Numbered from the stretch's first letter, positions 27,786 to 37,933 are shown. The stretch: DNA of 64,000 nucleotides from Flavobacterium sp. (GCF_027484705.1 NZ_JAIXSL010000007.1:434001-498000); one strand, 5' to 3'. Numbers and translations are program-made. The notes: generated from the sequence alone by a model not told the origin.

Positions 27786-28265
27786 TTATAAAAGTTTGGC
27801 TTCTTCTTTTTCGTAGAATTCATCAACGGAAAGCTGCTTTTGAAGGGAAGCCATGACGGCCAATTCATCACAACGTTCGTTCTGCCTATGATTGTTATGG
27901 CCTTTAATCCATTTGAAATCAACTTCATGCTTGCGGTAAATTTGTAAAAAACGTTTCCATAAATCCGGATTCTTCTTTCCTGCAAAACCTTTTTTCTCCC
28001 AACCGAAAACCCATTTTTTTTCAACAGGATCGACCACATATTTAGAATCGGAAATCACTAAAACTTTGGTGTTTGGGTTTTTCAGTTTCTCAAGTCCGAC
28101 AATCACCGCCAACAATTCCATTCGGTTGTTGGTCGTCAATCGAAATCCTTCGGAAAACTCTTTCTGATAAGGTTTGCCAACCCATTCCATCACTACGCCG
28201 TAGCCTCCGTTTCCGGGATTTCCTTTGGCGGCACCATCGGTGTAAATATGTACTTGGTGAGACAA
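27786..28265 (-). CDS. rnhA: Ribonuclease HI
   Basis: 159 residues from a TTG start (MSHQVHIYTDG). The four catalytic acids are D10, E50, D73 and D133, with IYTDGAAKGNPG and NRMELLAVI recognisable. Cleaves RNA in RNA-DNA hybrids. The C-terminal about 20 residues (acidic/basic helix) extend past the usual end. It starts 5 bases after the purN stop, so the pair is one transcript. Confidence 0.95.
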   Translation of the reverse strand: MSHQVHIYTDGAAKGNPGNGGYGVVMEWVGKPYQKEFSEGFRLTTNNRMELLAVIVGLEKLKNPNTKVLVISDSKYVVDPVEKKWVFGWEKKGFAGKKNPDLWKRFLQIYRKHEVDFKWIKGHNNHRQNERCDELAVMASLQKQLSVDEFYEKEEAKLL

Positions 28266-28270
28266 TTGAT

Positions 28271-28840
28271 TTAGGATTTAGGATTTAAGATTTTTTCGAT
28301 GACGCTTGGAAAATGCTCCTGTTCTAATTGATGGATTTTTTCTGCTATAGCTTCCGGAGTTTGGCAATCTTCAATACCAACGGATTTCTGGAAGATGACG
28401 TTGCCTTCATCGTAATATTCGTTAACGTGATGAATGGTAATGCCGGTTTCAAGTTCTTTATTTTCTAAAACTGCAGCGTGTACATTCATACCATACATGC
28501 CTTTTCCTCCATACTTCGGAAGTAATGCAGGATGAATATTGATGATTCTATCAGGATATTTTCCGATGATTGATGTCGGAAACTGCAATAAAAACCCGGC
28601 CAATACAATCAAATCGGGATTGAATTCCTGTAATTTTTCGAGCACAAAACCGTCATGAAGCTCTGCCTTGGAGAAAACAACCGTGGGAACCTGCAGTTTT
28701 TGCGAACGCTCCAGTACTTTAGCATTGGGATTGTTCGAAAAAACCGCCACCACTTTTGCAGTCTGCATCTGATTGAAATACAAAATGATATTTTCAGCAT
28801 TTGTTCCCGAACCCGAAGCAAACAGTACAATCCTTTTCAT
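28271..28840 (-). CDS. purN: Phosphoribosylglycinamide formyltransferase
   Basis: 189 residues. The GART signature is present: SGSGTNAENII at the N-terminus for GAR phosphate binding, the INIHPALLPKYGGKGMYG segment with catalytic Asn and His, and the late D of NEYYDEGNVI. Transfers formyl from 10-formyl-THF to GAR in purine synthesis. First gene of a two-gene unit with rnhA. Divergent from acpP. Confidence 0.95.
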   Translation of the reverse strand: MKRIVLFASGSGTNAENIILYFNQMQTAKVVAVFSNNPNAKVLERSQKLQVPTVVFSKAELHDGFVLEKLQEFNPDLIVLAGFLLQFPTSIIGKYPDRIINIHPALLPKYGGKGMYGMNVHAAVLENKELETGITIHHVNEYYDEGNVIFQKSVGIEDCQTPEAIAEKIHQLEQEHFPSVIEKILNPKS

Positions 28841-28975
28841 AAGTCTTATTTATTACGGCACAAAAAAAAGAATAATAAATGATAATTAGCCGATTTAGAA
28901 TCCCTTTGTGAAATTATTTTTTTAAATTCGTAAGCACATTTATTAACTAAATCGTGGATTTAAAATAAAGTTTTT

Positions 28976-28983
28976 TATTTTTG
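28976..28983 (+). promoter_or_regulatory. acpP promoter box
   Basis: TATTTTTG, about 31 bases before the acpP ATG. The minus-33 element is weak (TGG near 28956). Confidence 0.6.
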
Positions 28984-29013
28984 CCAACAAATTAAATTCT
29001 AAAATTAAAGATT

Positions 29014-29250
29014 ATGTCAGACATTGCATCAAGAGTTAAAGCGATTATCGTAGACAAATTAGGCGTTGACGAAAACGAAGTTGTAACAGAAGCTAGCTTC
29101 ACAAATGATTTAGGAGCAGATTCATTAGATACTGTTGAGCTTATCATGGAGTTCGAAAAAGAATTTGATATCCAAATTCCAGACGACCAAGCGGAAAACA
29201 TCGCTACTGTTGGTCAAGCTATTTCTTACATCGAAGAAGCTAAAAAATAA
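29014..29250 (+). CDS. acpP: Acyl carrier protein
   Basis: 78 residues. The phosphopantetheine serine is S37 in [11 protein letters not shown]; helix I and the acidic helix II-III face are typical. Carries growing acyl chains in fatty acid synthesis. Followed by a hairpin and then fabF, the usual Bacteroidota neighbourhood. Confidence 0.98.
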   Translation: MSDIASRVKAIIVDKLGVDENEVVTEASFTNDLGADSLDTVELIMEFEKEFDIQIPDDQAENIATVGQAISYIEEAKK

Positions 29251-29259
29251 TAACCATTT

Positions 29260-29297
29260 CACCCGTAAATTCGTTTTTGCGGGTGTTATTGTTTTTT
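29260..29297 (+). terminator. Hairpin after acpP
   Basis: CACCCG...CGGGTG with a T-rich loop, followed by TTATTGTTTTTT. Probably a partial terminator that lowers fabF relative to acpP. Confidence 0.6.
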
Positions 29298-29423
29298 AAA
29301 GTAATTTCCAGATTGAATTTCAATCGACAAAATATTCTTAATACCCGTGTCTCTTTTATGAATCATACATGAAGAAATATATGGGTATTATTTGTTTAAA
29401 ATCAAATCAACAAAAACGATATT

Positions 29424-30677
29424 ATGGTATTAAAACGAGTTGTAGTAACAGGTTTAGGCGCTCTTACTCCTATTGGGAACAACATCCAGGAATATTGGGA
29501 TGCTCTTGTCAGTGGTAAAAGCGGTGCTGCCCCGATTACATATTACGATACCGAAAAACATAAAACGAAATTTGCGTGTGAAGTCAAAAACTTCAACATT
29601 GAAGATTTCATGGACCGCAAGGAAGCCCGCAGAATGGACAAATTTGCCCAGTATGCCGTGGCTGCCAGTGAAGAAGCCATACAGGATGCCGGAATTACCA
29701 ATGATAACGTCAACAAACAACGTGTAGGTGTGATTTGGGGCGCAGGAATTGGCGGACTCGAAACCTTTCAGGAAGAAGTGATCAGCTATGCCAATGGCGA
29801 CGGAACACCACGTTTCAATCCTTTCTTTATCCCGAAAATGATTGCCGATATTGCTCCGGCGCACATTTCAATGCGAAATGGGTTCATGGGTCCAAATTAC
29901 ACTACGGTTTCTGCCTGCGCTTCTTCAGCGAATGCTTTGATTGATGCGTTCAACTATATCCGTTTGGGTATGTGTGACGTAATCATTTCAGGTGGTTCGG
30001 AAGCTGCCGTAACTATTGCAGGAATGGGCGGTTTTAATTCGATGCAGGCTTTATCGACAAGAAACGATAGTCCGGAAACGGCTTCAAGACCTTTCGATGC
30101 AACCCGTGACGGATTTGTTTTGGGCGAAGGTGCTGGCGCATTGGTTCTAGAAGAATATGAACACGCTAAAGCTCGTGGCGCGAAAATCTATTGTGAAATC
30201 GGTGGCGGCGGAATGTCATCGGATGCTTACCATTTGACTGCACCGCATCCCGAAGGAATTGGGGTTATCGCCGTCATGGAAAATACATTACGCGATGCCG
30301 GAATGAAACCCGAAGAAGTCGATCATATCAACACGCACGGAACTTCAACACCGCTTGGAGATGTTGCTGAATTGAAAGCGATTAGCGCTGTTTTCGGAGA
30401 TCATGCGAAAAATATCAACATCAACTCTACCAAATCAATGACGGGTCATTTGTTAGGCGCGGCCGGAGCTATTGAAGCGATTGCTTCTATTTTAGCGATG
30501 AAACACGGTATCGTTCCTCCGACAATCAATCATGAAGTTATAGATGAAAATATTGATCCGAGTTTGAATTTGACTTTGAATAAAGCCCAAAAAAGAGACG
30601 TTCGCGTTGCGATGAGCAATACCTTCGGATTTGGCGGACACAACGCTTGTGTCTTGTTTAAAAAATTAGAGAATTAA
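29424..30677 (+). CDS. fabF: 3-oxoacyl-ACP synthase II
   Basis: 417 residues, complete ketosynthase. Catalytic C165 (TVSACASSAN), H305 (INTHGTSTP) and H342 (SMTGHLLGAAGAIEA) are all present. Elongates acyl-ACP with malonyl-ACP. No strong promoter was seen in the 173-base gap after acpP, so expression probably continues from acpP. rnc begins 2 bases after the stop. Confidence 0.97.
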   Translation: MVLKRVVVTGLGALTPIGNNIQEYWDALVSGKSGAAPITYYDTEKHKTKFACEVKNFNIEDFMDRKEARRMDKFAQYAVAASEEAIQDAGITNDNVNKQRVGVIWGAGIGGLETFQEEVISYANGDGTPRFNPFFIPKMIADIAPAHISMRNGFMGPNYTTVSACASSANALIDAFNYIRLGMCDVIISGGSEAAVTIAGMGGFNSMQALSTRNDSPETASRPFDATRDGFVLGEGAGALVLEEYEHAKARGAKIYCEIGGGGMSSDAYHLTAPHPEGIGVIAVMENTLRDAGMKPEEVDHINTHGTSTPLGDVAELKAISAVFGDHAKNININSTKSMTGHLLGAAGAIEAIASILAMKHGIVPPTINHEVIDENIDPSLNLTLNKAQKRDVRVAMSNTFGFGGHNACVLFKKLEN

Positions 30678-30679
30678 TT

Positions 30680-31423
30680 TTGAAAAAACTGATTCATAAA
30701 ATATTTAAAAACTCCCGTTCTCCTGAAGACGGGATTTTTTTTACTGCGCTTGAAAAAATACTGGGATTCAAGCCGCTCAATGTTTCGTTTTACAAAAAAG
30801 CATTTACGCATCGTTCTTCGAATAAGCTTGATGAAAAGGGAAATGCCGTCAATTATGAGCGCCTCGAATTTCTGGGCGACGCCATGCTAAGTTCCGTTAT
30901 TGCTGCACATTTATTCAATGAAGTGCCGACCGGAGACGAAGGATACCTGACCAAGATGCGTTCTAAAATCGTAAGTCGCGAGCATTTGAACGAATTGGGT
31001 CGCGATTTAAACCTCATCGAATTCATTGAAAGTAAAGTGCCTGCTTCGCATTTTGGGGAAAATATCCACGGGAATGTTTTTGAAGCCTTAGTCGGCGCAA
31101 TCTACCTTGATCAAGGTTATGAGTATTGTGAAAAATTCATTCAGAAAAGAGTCGTCGTTCCTTATGTAGATATTGCCAAGCTTGAAGGCAAAGTCATCAG
31201 CTACAAAAGCCTGCTCATAGAATGGTGCCAAAAAGAGAAAAAATCATTTTATTATGATGTTTTCGAAGATAATGGCATTACCGGCGAGCGGCTTTTTGGT
31301 GTAAAATTGAGCATTGACCAGAAAGTGATTGCAAAAGCCCGGGCAACTTCCAAAAAGAAGGCCGAAGAAAAGGCATCTCAACGCGCTTATTTTGCACTCC
31401 AGAATAAGATAGATTCTAAGTAA
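30680..31423 (+). CDS. rnc: Ribonuclease III
   Basis: 247 residues from a TTG start 2 bases after fabF. The signature ERLEFLGDAML and the second metal-binding stretch HGNVFEALVGAIYLDQGY are intact; a double-stranded RNA-binding domain occupies the C-terminal third (SYKSLLIEWCQ to the AEEKASQRAYFAL end). Processes rRNA and other double-stranded RNA. Translational coupling to fabF is likely. Confidence 0.96.
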   Translation: MKKLIHKIFKNSRSPEDGIFFTALEKILGFKPLNVSFYKKAFTHRSSNKLDEKGNAVNYERLEFLGDAMLSSVIAAHLFNEVPTGDEGYLTKMRSKIVSREHLNELGRDLNLIEFIESKVPASHFGENIHGNVFEALVGAIYLDQGYEYCEKFIQKRVVVPYVDIAKLEGKVISYKSLLIEWCQKEKKSFYYDVFEDNGITGERLFGVKLSIDQKVIAKARATSKKKAEEKASQRAYFALQNKIDSK

Positions 31424-31538
31424 TTGAAACTTTCTTAAAACTATAACGTTTTCGTTGCCAAATTATCGTTAACAAGTACTTTTTAAATCTTTTTTCTCAA
31501 TAACATATCTTATATTTACGGCTTATTTAATTTGAAAA

Positions 31539-32027
31539 ATGGCTGTCTTAAAGTTGCATCTTGACGAATTTGATGAAGTGGATTATGACCTTATTGCCAT
31601 TCATTCTTCTTTAGAAGATTTCCGTTTAGCTTATTTTATCAATCAAAATTTACCCATTATCTTAAGCAAAAACAAGGAAGAAGTTGGCGTCGTCGTAAAA
31701 GAAGGGGAAGCTTTTTTTACGAAGTTTACTTTTGATGATGCTAAGAATGATATGCTTTGGAGCCTGATTCAAAACAAGAACGATATCATCACCCAGCAAA
31801 AAAGCACGAAACAAAATCTGTTTTTGGATACTAACCTAGAAACCCTTAGAAAAGTACATCTGATTTCGGAGTTGAAAAAAGTAGATTATTTTCTTAAAAT
31901 AGAAAACAACAACGGTGTTTTTCTAATGGAAGACCTTGTCAGTAAACTCCATAAAATCGAACGAATTTCTGCTGTATATGCCGTCATTCCTGAAAAAATA
32001 AAATCAAAAAACAATTTAATTTTTTAA
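31539..32027 (+). CDS. IPExxxVDY-family protein
   Basis: 162 residues, cytoplasmic, function unknown. It carries the family motif as ISELKKVDYFLKIE (about 109-122). Family knowledge: found almost only in Flavobacteriia/Bacteroidota, usually right before pyruvate kinase, as here (5-base gap). The position suggests co-transcription with pyk but gives no activity. Confidence 0.85.
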   Translation: MAVLKLHLDEFDEVDYDLIAIHSSLEDFRLAYFINQNLPIILSKNKEEVGVVVKEGEAFFTKFTFDDAKNDMLWSLIQNKNDIITQQKSTKQNLFLDTNLETLRKVHLISELKKVDYFLKIENNNGVFLMEDLVSKLHKIERISAVYAVIPEKIKSKNNLIF

Positions 32028-32032
32028 ACCCA

Positions 32033-33466
32033 ATGCCAACAAACAAAAAAACTAAAATTGTAGCCACACTAGGACCGGCTTGTAGTACGAGAGCTGTCTT
32101 AAAAGACATGATTGATGCCGGTGTCAACGTATTCCGAGTCAATTTTTCGCATGCTGATTACGAGGATATCAAAGAAAAAATCGGCTTGATCCGCGGACTC
32201 AATGAAGAGTTTGGTTATACCACAGCCATTTTGGGCGATTTACAAGGCCCTAAACTACGTGTAGGCGTGATGAAAGAAGATGTTGTGGTCAATGACGGAG
32301 ATCTGATCACTTTCCAGACCGCAGAAGATGTTCCCGGAACTGCCCAACGCGTGTACATGAATTACAAGGAATTCCCTAAAGACGTCAATCCCGGAGAAAG
32401 AATCCTACTCGATGACGGAAAACTTATCTTCGAAGCCGTCGAGACCAACAAAAAAACAGAAGTGGTTTGCCGCGTTGTTCAGGGCGGTCCATTAAAATCA
32501 AAAAAAGGGGTAAACCTCCCAAACACCACGGTTTCCTTGCCGGCTTTAACCAAAAAAGACGTTAAGGACGCTATCTTCGCCATTGAACAAAAAGTCGATT
32601 GGATTGCGCTTTCCTTCGTAAGAACAGCTGAAGACTTAATGGAATTGCAGGAACTCATTGCCAAACATTCCGATCATAAAATTCCAATTATCGCCAAAAT
32701 CGAAAAGCCTGAAGGCGTTGCTAACATCGACAAAATCGTAGCATTCTGCGACGGATTGATGGTGGCCCGAGGCGATTTGGGTGTAGAAGTTCCGGCTCAT
32801 GAAGTTCCGTTGATTCAAAAGAAACTCGTCAACCGAGCCAAAACTGCTAGAATTCCGGTAATCATTGCTACCCAAATGATGGAAACGATGATCTCAAGCT
32901 TAACGCCAACTCGTGCGGAAGTGAATGATGTTGCGAATTCCGTAATGGATGGAGCCGATGCCGTGATGCTTTCAGGCGAAACATCCGTTGGGAATTATCC
33001 TGTTCAGGTCATCGAAAAAATGACACAGATTATTGAAGCGGTTGAAGATTCTCCGCTGATTCAGGTGCCTCAAAACACGCCACAAGTCAGAACCAAACGT
33101 TTCATCACCAAATCGATCTGCCACCACGCAGCGATGATGGCCAACGTAATCAAAGCAAAAGCAATCTGTACCTTAACCAACAGCGGATATACAGCATTCC
33201 AGATTTCGGCCTGGAGACCATCAGCACATATTTTGGTGTTCACCTCGAACAAAAGAATCCTGACGCAACTCAATTTGCTTTGGGGCGTGAAATCGTTTTA
33301 CTACGACAAATATGTGAGCACGGATGATACGGTGACCGACATCAATCAAATGGCGCGCGACCGCGGTTTTGTGGACAAAGGCGATTTCTTAATCAACCTG
33401 GCCGCAATGCCTGTAGCCGATAAAGGAATGGTCAATACGCTAAGGGTTTCTGAAATAGAAAAATAG
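32033..33466 (+). CDS. pyk: Pyruvate kinase
   Basis: 477 residues. KIVATLGPACSTR at the start, the active-site Lys in IPIIAKIEKPEG, the ATQMMETM segment, and TRAEVNDVANSVMDGADAVM are conserved, followed by the B/C domains. Last step of glycolysis, phosphoenolpyruvate plus ADP to pyruvate plus ATP. End of the acpP-fabF-rnc-IPExxxVDY-pyk cluster; a two-way terminator follows. Confidence 0.97.
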   Translation: MPTNKKTKIVATLGPACSTRAVLKDMIDAGVNVFRVNFSHADYEDIKEKIGLIRGLNEEFGYTTAILGDLQGPKLRVGVMKEDVVVNDGDLITFQTAEDVPGTAQRVYMNYKEFPKDVNPGERILLDDGKLIFEAVETNKKTEVVCRVVQGGPLKSKKGVNLPNTTVSLPALTKKDVKDAIFAIEQKVDWIALSFVRTAEDLMELQELIAKHSDHKIPIIAKIEKPEGVANIDKIVAFCDGLMVARGDLGVEVPAHEVPLIQKKLVNRAKTARIPVIIATQMMETMISSLTPTRAEVNDVANSVMDGADAVMLSGETSVGNYPVQVIEKMTQIIEAVEDSPLIQVPQNTPQVRTKRFITKSICHHAAMMANVIKAKAICTLTNSGYTAFQISAWRPSAHILVFTSNKRILTQLNLLWGVKSFYYDKYVSTDDTVTDINQMARDRGFVDKGDFLINLAAMPVADKGMVNTLRVSEIEK

Positions 33467-33487
33467 ATTTTCAACATAAGACAAATT

Positions 33488-33517
33488 AAAACCTTCATTT
33501 TACGTGAAGGTTTTTTT
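33488..33517. terminator. Two-way terminator between pyk and dinB
   Basis: AAACCTTCA / TGAAGGTTT stem, 7-base loop, T tract to the right and A tract to the left, so it can end both convergent genes. Confidence 0.85.
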
Positions 33518-33521
33518 ATGG

Positions 33522-34604
33522 CTAAAAGTCAAATTTCAATTGGACGACTACGGTTTTCTTGACTTCCGTATTGAGATTGTTAAGTGAAATACCGAGCAAC
33601 CGCACCGAATTTTTCATCCGTTCCTGAAACAGTAATTCTTTGGTCGTTTCGAATAATAGCGCTTTATCGGAAATGAAATAAGGCAAGGTTTTGCTTCGGG
33701 TCTGCAACGTAAAATCGCTGTATTTGATTTTTAAAGTCACTGTTTTTCCTGCAATCTTGTGCTTCTTTAAACGCCGTTCGAGTTCTGCTGCGATGATTTC
33801 GAGTTTTTCGAGCATGAAAATCTCGGAAGATAAATTTTCATTGAAAGTGTGTTCGGCGGCTACAGATTTGGCAACACGTTGGGCTTTGACTTCGCTGTTG
33901 TGAATGCCACGAACTACATTATAATAGAACCTTCCAGATTTTCCGAAATGCTTTTCCAAAAAATCCAACGGTTTGTTTTTTAAATCCAGACCGGTAAAAA
34001 TTCCCAATTGATACATTTTTTCTGTAGTTACTTTTCCGACGCCGTAAAATTTACGAATCGGTAAATCTTCTAAGAACGGAATGACCTCATCCGGATTGAC
34101 CGTTTTTTGTCCGTTGGGTTTGTTATAATCCGAAGCGATTTTAGCTACAAATTTATTCACCGAAATGCCTGCAGAAGCCGTAAGCCCGATTTCGTCAAAA
34201 ATGCGCTTACGAATCTCCTGTGCGATTAGCGTGGCGCTTGGATTTCCTTTTTTGTTTTGCGTGACGTCGAGATAGGCTTCGTCTAAAGAAAGTGGCTCAA
34301 CCAAATCGGTGTAATCATGAAATATTTTTCGGATTTTATTGGAGATTTCCTTGTAGCGATCAAATCGTGGGCGTACAAAAATGAGCTCGGGGCAATTTTT
34401 CTTCGCCAGATAGCCGCTCATCGCCGAACGAACACCAAATTTCCGGGCTTCATAACTCGCCGCTGAAACTACGCCACGGGTTTCCCCGCCACCAACTGCC
34501 AATGGCTTTCCACGTAAATCGGGATGGTCCATTTGCTCTACGGAAGCGTAAAAAGCGTCCATATCGACGTGAATGATTTTCCGGTTTGGGCGCAATTCTT
34601 CCAT
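33522..34604 (-). CDS. dinB: DNA polymerase IV (Y family)
   Basis: 360 residues. Catalytic acids are D14 and D108/E109 (VDMDAFYASVEQ, LSLDEAYLDVT); the helix-hairpin-helix (YGVGKVT) and little-finger domains follow. The C-terminal QLKFDF is a clamp-binding QLxLF-like tail. Error-prone translesion synthesis. No LexA-type site was seen. Confidence 0.95.
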   Translation of the reverse strand: MEELRPNRKIIHVDMDAFYASVEQMDHPDLRGKPLAVGGGETRGVVSAASYEARKFGVRSAMSGYLAKKNCPELIFVRPRFDRYKEISNKIRKIFHDYTDLVEPLSLDEAYLDVTQNKKGNPSATLIAQEIRKRIFDEIGLTASAGISVNKFVAKIASDYNKPNGQKTVNPDEVIPFLEDLPIRKFYGVGKVTTEKMYQLGIFTGLDLKNKPLDFLEKHFGKSGRFYYNVVRGIHNSEVKAQRVAKSVAAEHTFNENLSSEIFMLEKLEIIAAELERRLKKHKIAGKTVTLKIKYSDFTLQTRSKTLPYFISDKALLFETTKELLFQERMKNSVRLLGISLNNLNTEVKKTVVVQLKFDF

Positions 34605-34697
34605 TCAACCTAATTAAAAAGCAGCTTCTGTGATTGTTTTTGAACCCATAAAGATAAATGTAATATCTTTGAAAATAAAGCCATTCAAAATTAAAAA

Positions 34698-35168
34698 ATG
34701 ATAGAAATAGAACGAAAATTTCTCGTGGTTTCCGAAGCGTTTAAATCGCTTGCACACTCGAAACATCTGATTGCGCAAGGCTATTTGAATTCCAACCCCG
34801 AACGTACGGTACGCGTGCGTATTTTAGGCGAGAGCGGCTTCCTGACCATCAAAGGAAAAGGCAACCAAACCGGCATGACCCGCTTTGAATGGGAAACGGA
34901 AATTTCATTGCTCGAAGCAAAGCCATTATTGGCGCTTTGTGAGCAAGGCGTCATCCATAAGACGCGTTATGAAGTGCATGTCGGAAAACACACTTATGAA
35001 GTGGATGTCTTTTCAGAAGACAATGAAGGTTTGATCATTGCTGAAATTGAATTGAATTCCGAAGATGAAGCCTTTGAAAAACCCGACTGGCTTGGGCTTG
35101 AAGTAACCAATGATCCTTGTTATTACAACGCTTATTTAAGTCAAAATCCTTTTAAAAGCTGGAAATAA
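34698..35168 (+). CDS. CYTH-domain protein (inorganic-triphosphatase-like)
   Basis: 156 residues. The EIERKFLV signature at 3-10 and the Lys/Glu/Arg tunnel residues (VRVRILGESGFLTIKGKG, then AEIEL) define CYTH. Members hydrolyse tripolyphosphate or ThTP, or make cAMP in some cases; the short form here best fits triphosphatase. Its stop is directly next to the stop of the convergent rlpA-like gene. Confidence 0.9.
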   Translation: MIEIERKFLVVSEAFKSLAHSKHLIAQGYLNSNPERTVRVRILGESGFLTIKGKGNQTGMTRFEWETEISLLEAKPLLALCEQGVIHKTRYEVHVGKHTYEVDVFSEDNEGLIIAEIELNSEDEAFEKPDWLGLEVTNDPCYYNAYLSQNPFKSWK

Positions 35169-35681
35169 CTAATTCATCTGTTCAATCTTGACGATAAGGG
35201 CTCCGCTGTTCTTATTGTGGGCAATTTCCATGAAAGCCCTTTTGGAAAGGTCGATTTCCCTGCCACGAGAGAAAGGACCGCGATCGGTTACTTCAACCAA
35301 GACACATTGTCCGTTGGTTTCGTTGGTAATTCTCAAAATCGTTCCGAAGGGTAGTTTACGATGTGCGGCGGTATATTTGCTGTTGCTGAATCTTTTGCCA
35401 CTGGCTGTTTTCTTACCGTTGAATTTATTGGCATAATACGAAGCGTGTGCCGATTTCTTGTAAAGACTGAATTTTCCGGTAACGGCTATAACCGTATCAT
35501 TGAAAATGATTTCGGGCTGCACAATAGCTACTTTCTCCGGTGCTGTTTTTTCTGTTCCTGATTTTGTAACCGAGATGGTGTCTTTTAAAACCGTTTTTTT
35601 GGTCTTGCTTTTAGAAACGGATTGCGCGTTGGCCCATGTTCCTAGAAGCAATAACAATAATATAGGGATTATTTTTTTCAT
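35169..35681 (-). CDS. RlpA-family septal-ring lytic transglycosylase-like protein
   Basis: 170 residues with a signal peptide (MKKIIPILLLLLLGTWANAQ). A Ser/Lys/Thr-rich spacer leads to a double-psi beta-barrel at about 80-168 (ASYYANKFNGKKTASGKRF, LPFGTILRIT, VTDRGPFSRGREIDLS). Family knowledge: RlpA cleaves denuded peptidoglycan. There is no SPOR domain and no lipobox, so targeting to the septum is not supported here. Confidence 0.9.
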   Translation of the reverse strand: MKKIIPILLLLLLGTWANAQSVSKSKTKKTVLKDTISVTKSGTEKTAPEKVAIVQPEIIFNDTVIAVTGKFSLYKKSAHASYYANKFNGKKTASGKRFSNSKYTAAHRKLPFGTILRITNETNGQCVLVEVTDRGPFSRGREIDLSKRAFMEIAHNKNSGALIVKIEQMN

Positions 35682-35755
35682 TTAAAATGTATTTGATGTA
35701 CTGCTTTTCAGGCGCACCAATGGATGAAAAAAGTCCGTTGTAGACTTCTATACAT

Positions 35756-36178
35756 TTAGAACCATAATGACCACGGAATTCTTGATAGGATCAATAATAA
35801 TCCGAGCCCGTAGAAAAGCGCAATCGATTTGAATTTGGCCTGACTGTCGGCGGCTTTCTTATGTTTTGACCAACCAATAGTAATGAGCGCAATCGCTATG
35901 ATATTGATCAATGGATGCTCAAGTGAAGTCAACCTTAAAGTCTTATCGCTCATCTGCCCGAAAGCAATGGAACCGTAAGGCGAAACGAAATACAGGATAA
36001 AACCAAATACTAATTGAATGTGGGTAGCAATCAGCGCCAGCAAAGCTAGCTTTCTGTCATGGGGCATGAACTCTTTCTGTGATGATCGTTTTATAAGAGC
36101 ATTAGCGAATGCAATCAATAAAGAAATCAAGACTAAATAGGCCCAGCCCGAGTGTGCTTTCTGAATAATTTCGTACAT
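35756..36178 (-). CDS. Four-helix membrane protein, cytochrome-b-like
   Basis: 140 residues with four predicted membrane helices. Histidines appear at or near helix ends in KAHSGW, MPHDRKL, ATHIQL and LEHPL, an arrangement that would allow haem binding. Proteins like this in Flavobacteria often carry the name cytochrome B, but no function is known to me. It is not a ribosomal protein, a label sometimes given to it. Stands alone. Confidence 0.65.
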   Translation of the reverse strand: MYEIIQKAHSGWAYLVLISLLIAFANALIKRSSQKEFMPHDRKLALLALIATHIQLVFGFILYFVSPYGSIAFGQMSDKTLRLTSLEHPLINIIAIALITIGWSKHKKAADSQAKFKSIALFYGLGLLLILSRIPWSLWF

Positions 36179-36218
36179 GTTTTTTTGTTTTGGATTTCAA
36201 ATATACACAAAAAGTATA

Positions 36219-36247
36219 AAAAAACCCTACATTGCTGTAAGGCTTTT
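36219..36247 (-). terminator. pgi terminator
   Basis: GCCTTACA / TGTAGGG hairpin, loop GCAA-like, followed by TTTTTTTA when read leftward. Confidence 0.75.
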
Positions 36248-36256
36248 TGTGTGTGT

Positions 36257-37900
36257 TTATTTGTTTTGTAAAAAATGTCTCAATAAAAATTCTGTTGAAC
36301 TGTCGTGGGTTTTGACCGTTTTGGTGTGGATTTCTTCTAAAATAGAATTCGCTAGTTGTTTTCCGAGTTCGACGCCCCATTGGTCATAACTGAAGATATT
36401 CCAGATCACACCTTGCACAAATATTTTATGTTCGTATAAAGCAACTAATGAACCCAAAGTTTCAGGTGTAAGCTTTTGGATTAGGATTGTATTGGTTGGC
36501 TTGTTTCCCGCAAACACTTTGAACGGGCGCAGAAAATCAGCAGTTTCATGAACCATCTTTTGTTTGTCAAATTCTGCCTGAACCTGCTCTTGCGTTTTTC
36601 CATTAAGTAAAGCTTCTGTTTGTGCAAAAAAATTCGACATCAATTTGTCGTGATGATCCTGGTCGCCATAAAGCGACTCTACAAAGCCAATAAAATCTGT
36701 CGGAATCAGTTTGGTCCCTTGATGAATTAACTGGAAAAAAGCATGCTGCGAATTCGTTCCGGGTTCGCCCCAGATGATGGTTCCGGTTTGGTAATTGACC
36801 GGCTTTCCATCGCGCCCTACACTTTTTCCGTTACTTTCCATTATGCCTTGTTGTAAATAAGGCGCGAGTTTTTGGAGGTATTGCGTATAAGGAATCAACG
36901 CTTCACTTTCAGCACCAAAAAAGTTGTTGTACCAAATGCTCAGCAAAGCCAGAACAACAGGAATGTTCTTATCGAAATCTGCCGTTTTGAAATGCTCGTC
37001 CATTTGATGGGCGCCTTTCAATAGTTTGTCGAAATTGTCAAATCCGACCGCCAGACTGATTGACAAACCTACCGCACTCCAAAGGGAAAATCTTCCGCCA
37101 ACCCAATCCCACATTGGGAACACATTATCGGCGTCAATTCCAAATGCCGTAACGTTTTTAAGGTTTGTAGAAACAGCCACGAAATGCTTCGCCACATCTT
37201 CTTGTTTCGTGGATTGTAAAAACCATTTTCGAATTGTTTCGGAATTGGTTAACGTTTCCTGTGTTGTAAATGTTTTGGAAACAATCACAAAAAGGGTAGT
37301 TTCAGGATTTAACTTTTTAATAATTTCATTCACATGATCGCCATCGACGTTGGAAACAAAATGCAGGTTGAGATGGTTTTTGTAGAATTGTAAAGCTTCT
37401 ACAACCATTGCTGGCCCGAGATCAGAACCTCCAATTCCAATGTTCACAACATCGGTAAATGCTTTTCCGGTATATCCTTTTCTATCGCCATTGACGATTT
37501 CATGCGTGAATTTTTTGATCTTGTTTTTAACTTCAAAAACTTCGGGCATGACGTTGATTCCATCGACTTTTATGATGGCGGATTCCGGCGAACGTAAAGC
37601 GGTATGAAGTACAGCCCTGTTTTCGGTTTGGTTGATGCTGTCGCCACCAAAATATTTTGAAATCGCATCTTTAAGCTGGGCTTCATTGGCAAGTTCACCA
37701 AGCAATTGCATCGTTTCTGAAGTGATATTGTTTTTGGAAAAATCGACTAGGAAATCATTCCATTGGATGTGAAATTTTGAAGCCCTGTTATTGTCTTGCT
37801 CAAACATTTCTTTGATGCCATTGTCTTTCATGGATTCGAAATGCTTGGCTAAGTTTTGCCAGGATTTTGTTTGGGTTGGATTGGTATTTTGTAAAGCCAT
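36257..37900 (-). CDS. pgi: Glucose-6-phosphate isomerase
   Basis: 547 residues, full-length. Conserved segments: [30 protein letters not shown], the [15 protein letters not shown] region, [19 protein letters not shown] and the late catalytic Lys region. Interconverts glucose-6-phosphate and fructose-6-phosphate. A TATCTTTG box upstream (complement of 37934-37941) is the likely promoter. Confidence 0.97.
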   Translation of the reverse strand: MALQNTNPTQTKSWQNLAKHFESMKDNGIKEMFEQDNNRASKFHIQWNDFLVDFSKNNITSETMQLLGELANEAQLKDAISKYFGGDSINQTENRAVLHTALRSPESAIIKVDGINVMPEVFEVKNKIKKFTHEIVNGDRKGYTGKAFTDVVNIGIGGSDLGPAMVVEALQFYKNHLNLHFVSNVDGDHVNEIIKKLNPETTLFVIVSKTFTTQETLTNSETIRKWFLQSTKQEDVAKHFVAVSTNLKNVTAFGIDADNVFPMWDWVGGRFSLWSAVGLSISLAVGFDNFDKLLKGAHQMDEHFKTADFDKNIPVVLALLSIWYNNFFGAESEALIPYTQYLQKLAPYLQQGIMESNGKSVGRDGKPVNYQTGTIIWGEPGTNSQHAFFQLIHQGTKLIPTDFIGFVESLYGDQDHHDKLMSNFFAQTEALLNGKTQEQVQAEFDKQKMVHETADFLRPFKVFAGNKPTNTILIQKLTPETLGSLVALYEHKIFVQGVIWNIFSYDQWGVELGKQLANSILEEIHTKTVKTHDSSTEFLLRHFLQNK

Positions 37901-37933
37901 GCTGGTGTGATTTTATTTTGAAATTTTGAGTTG

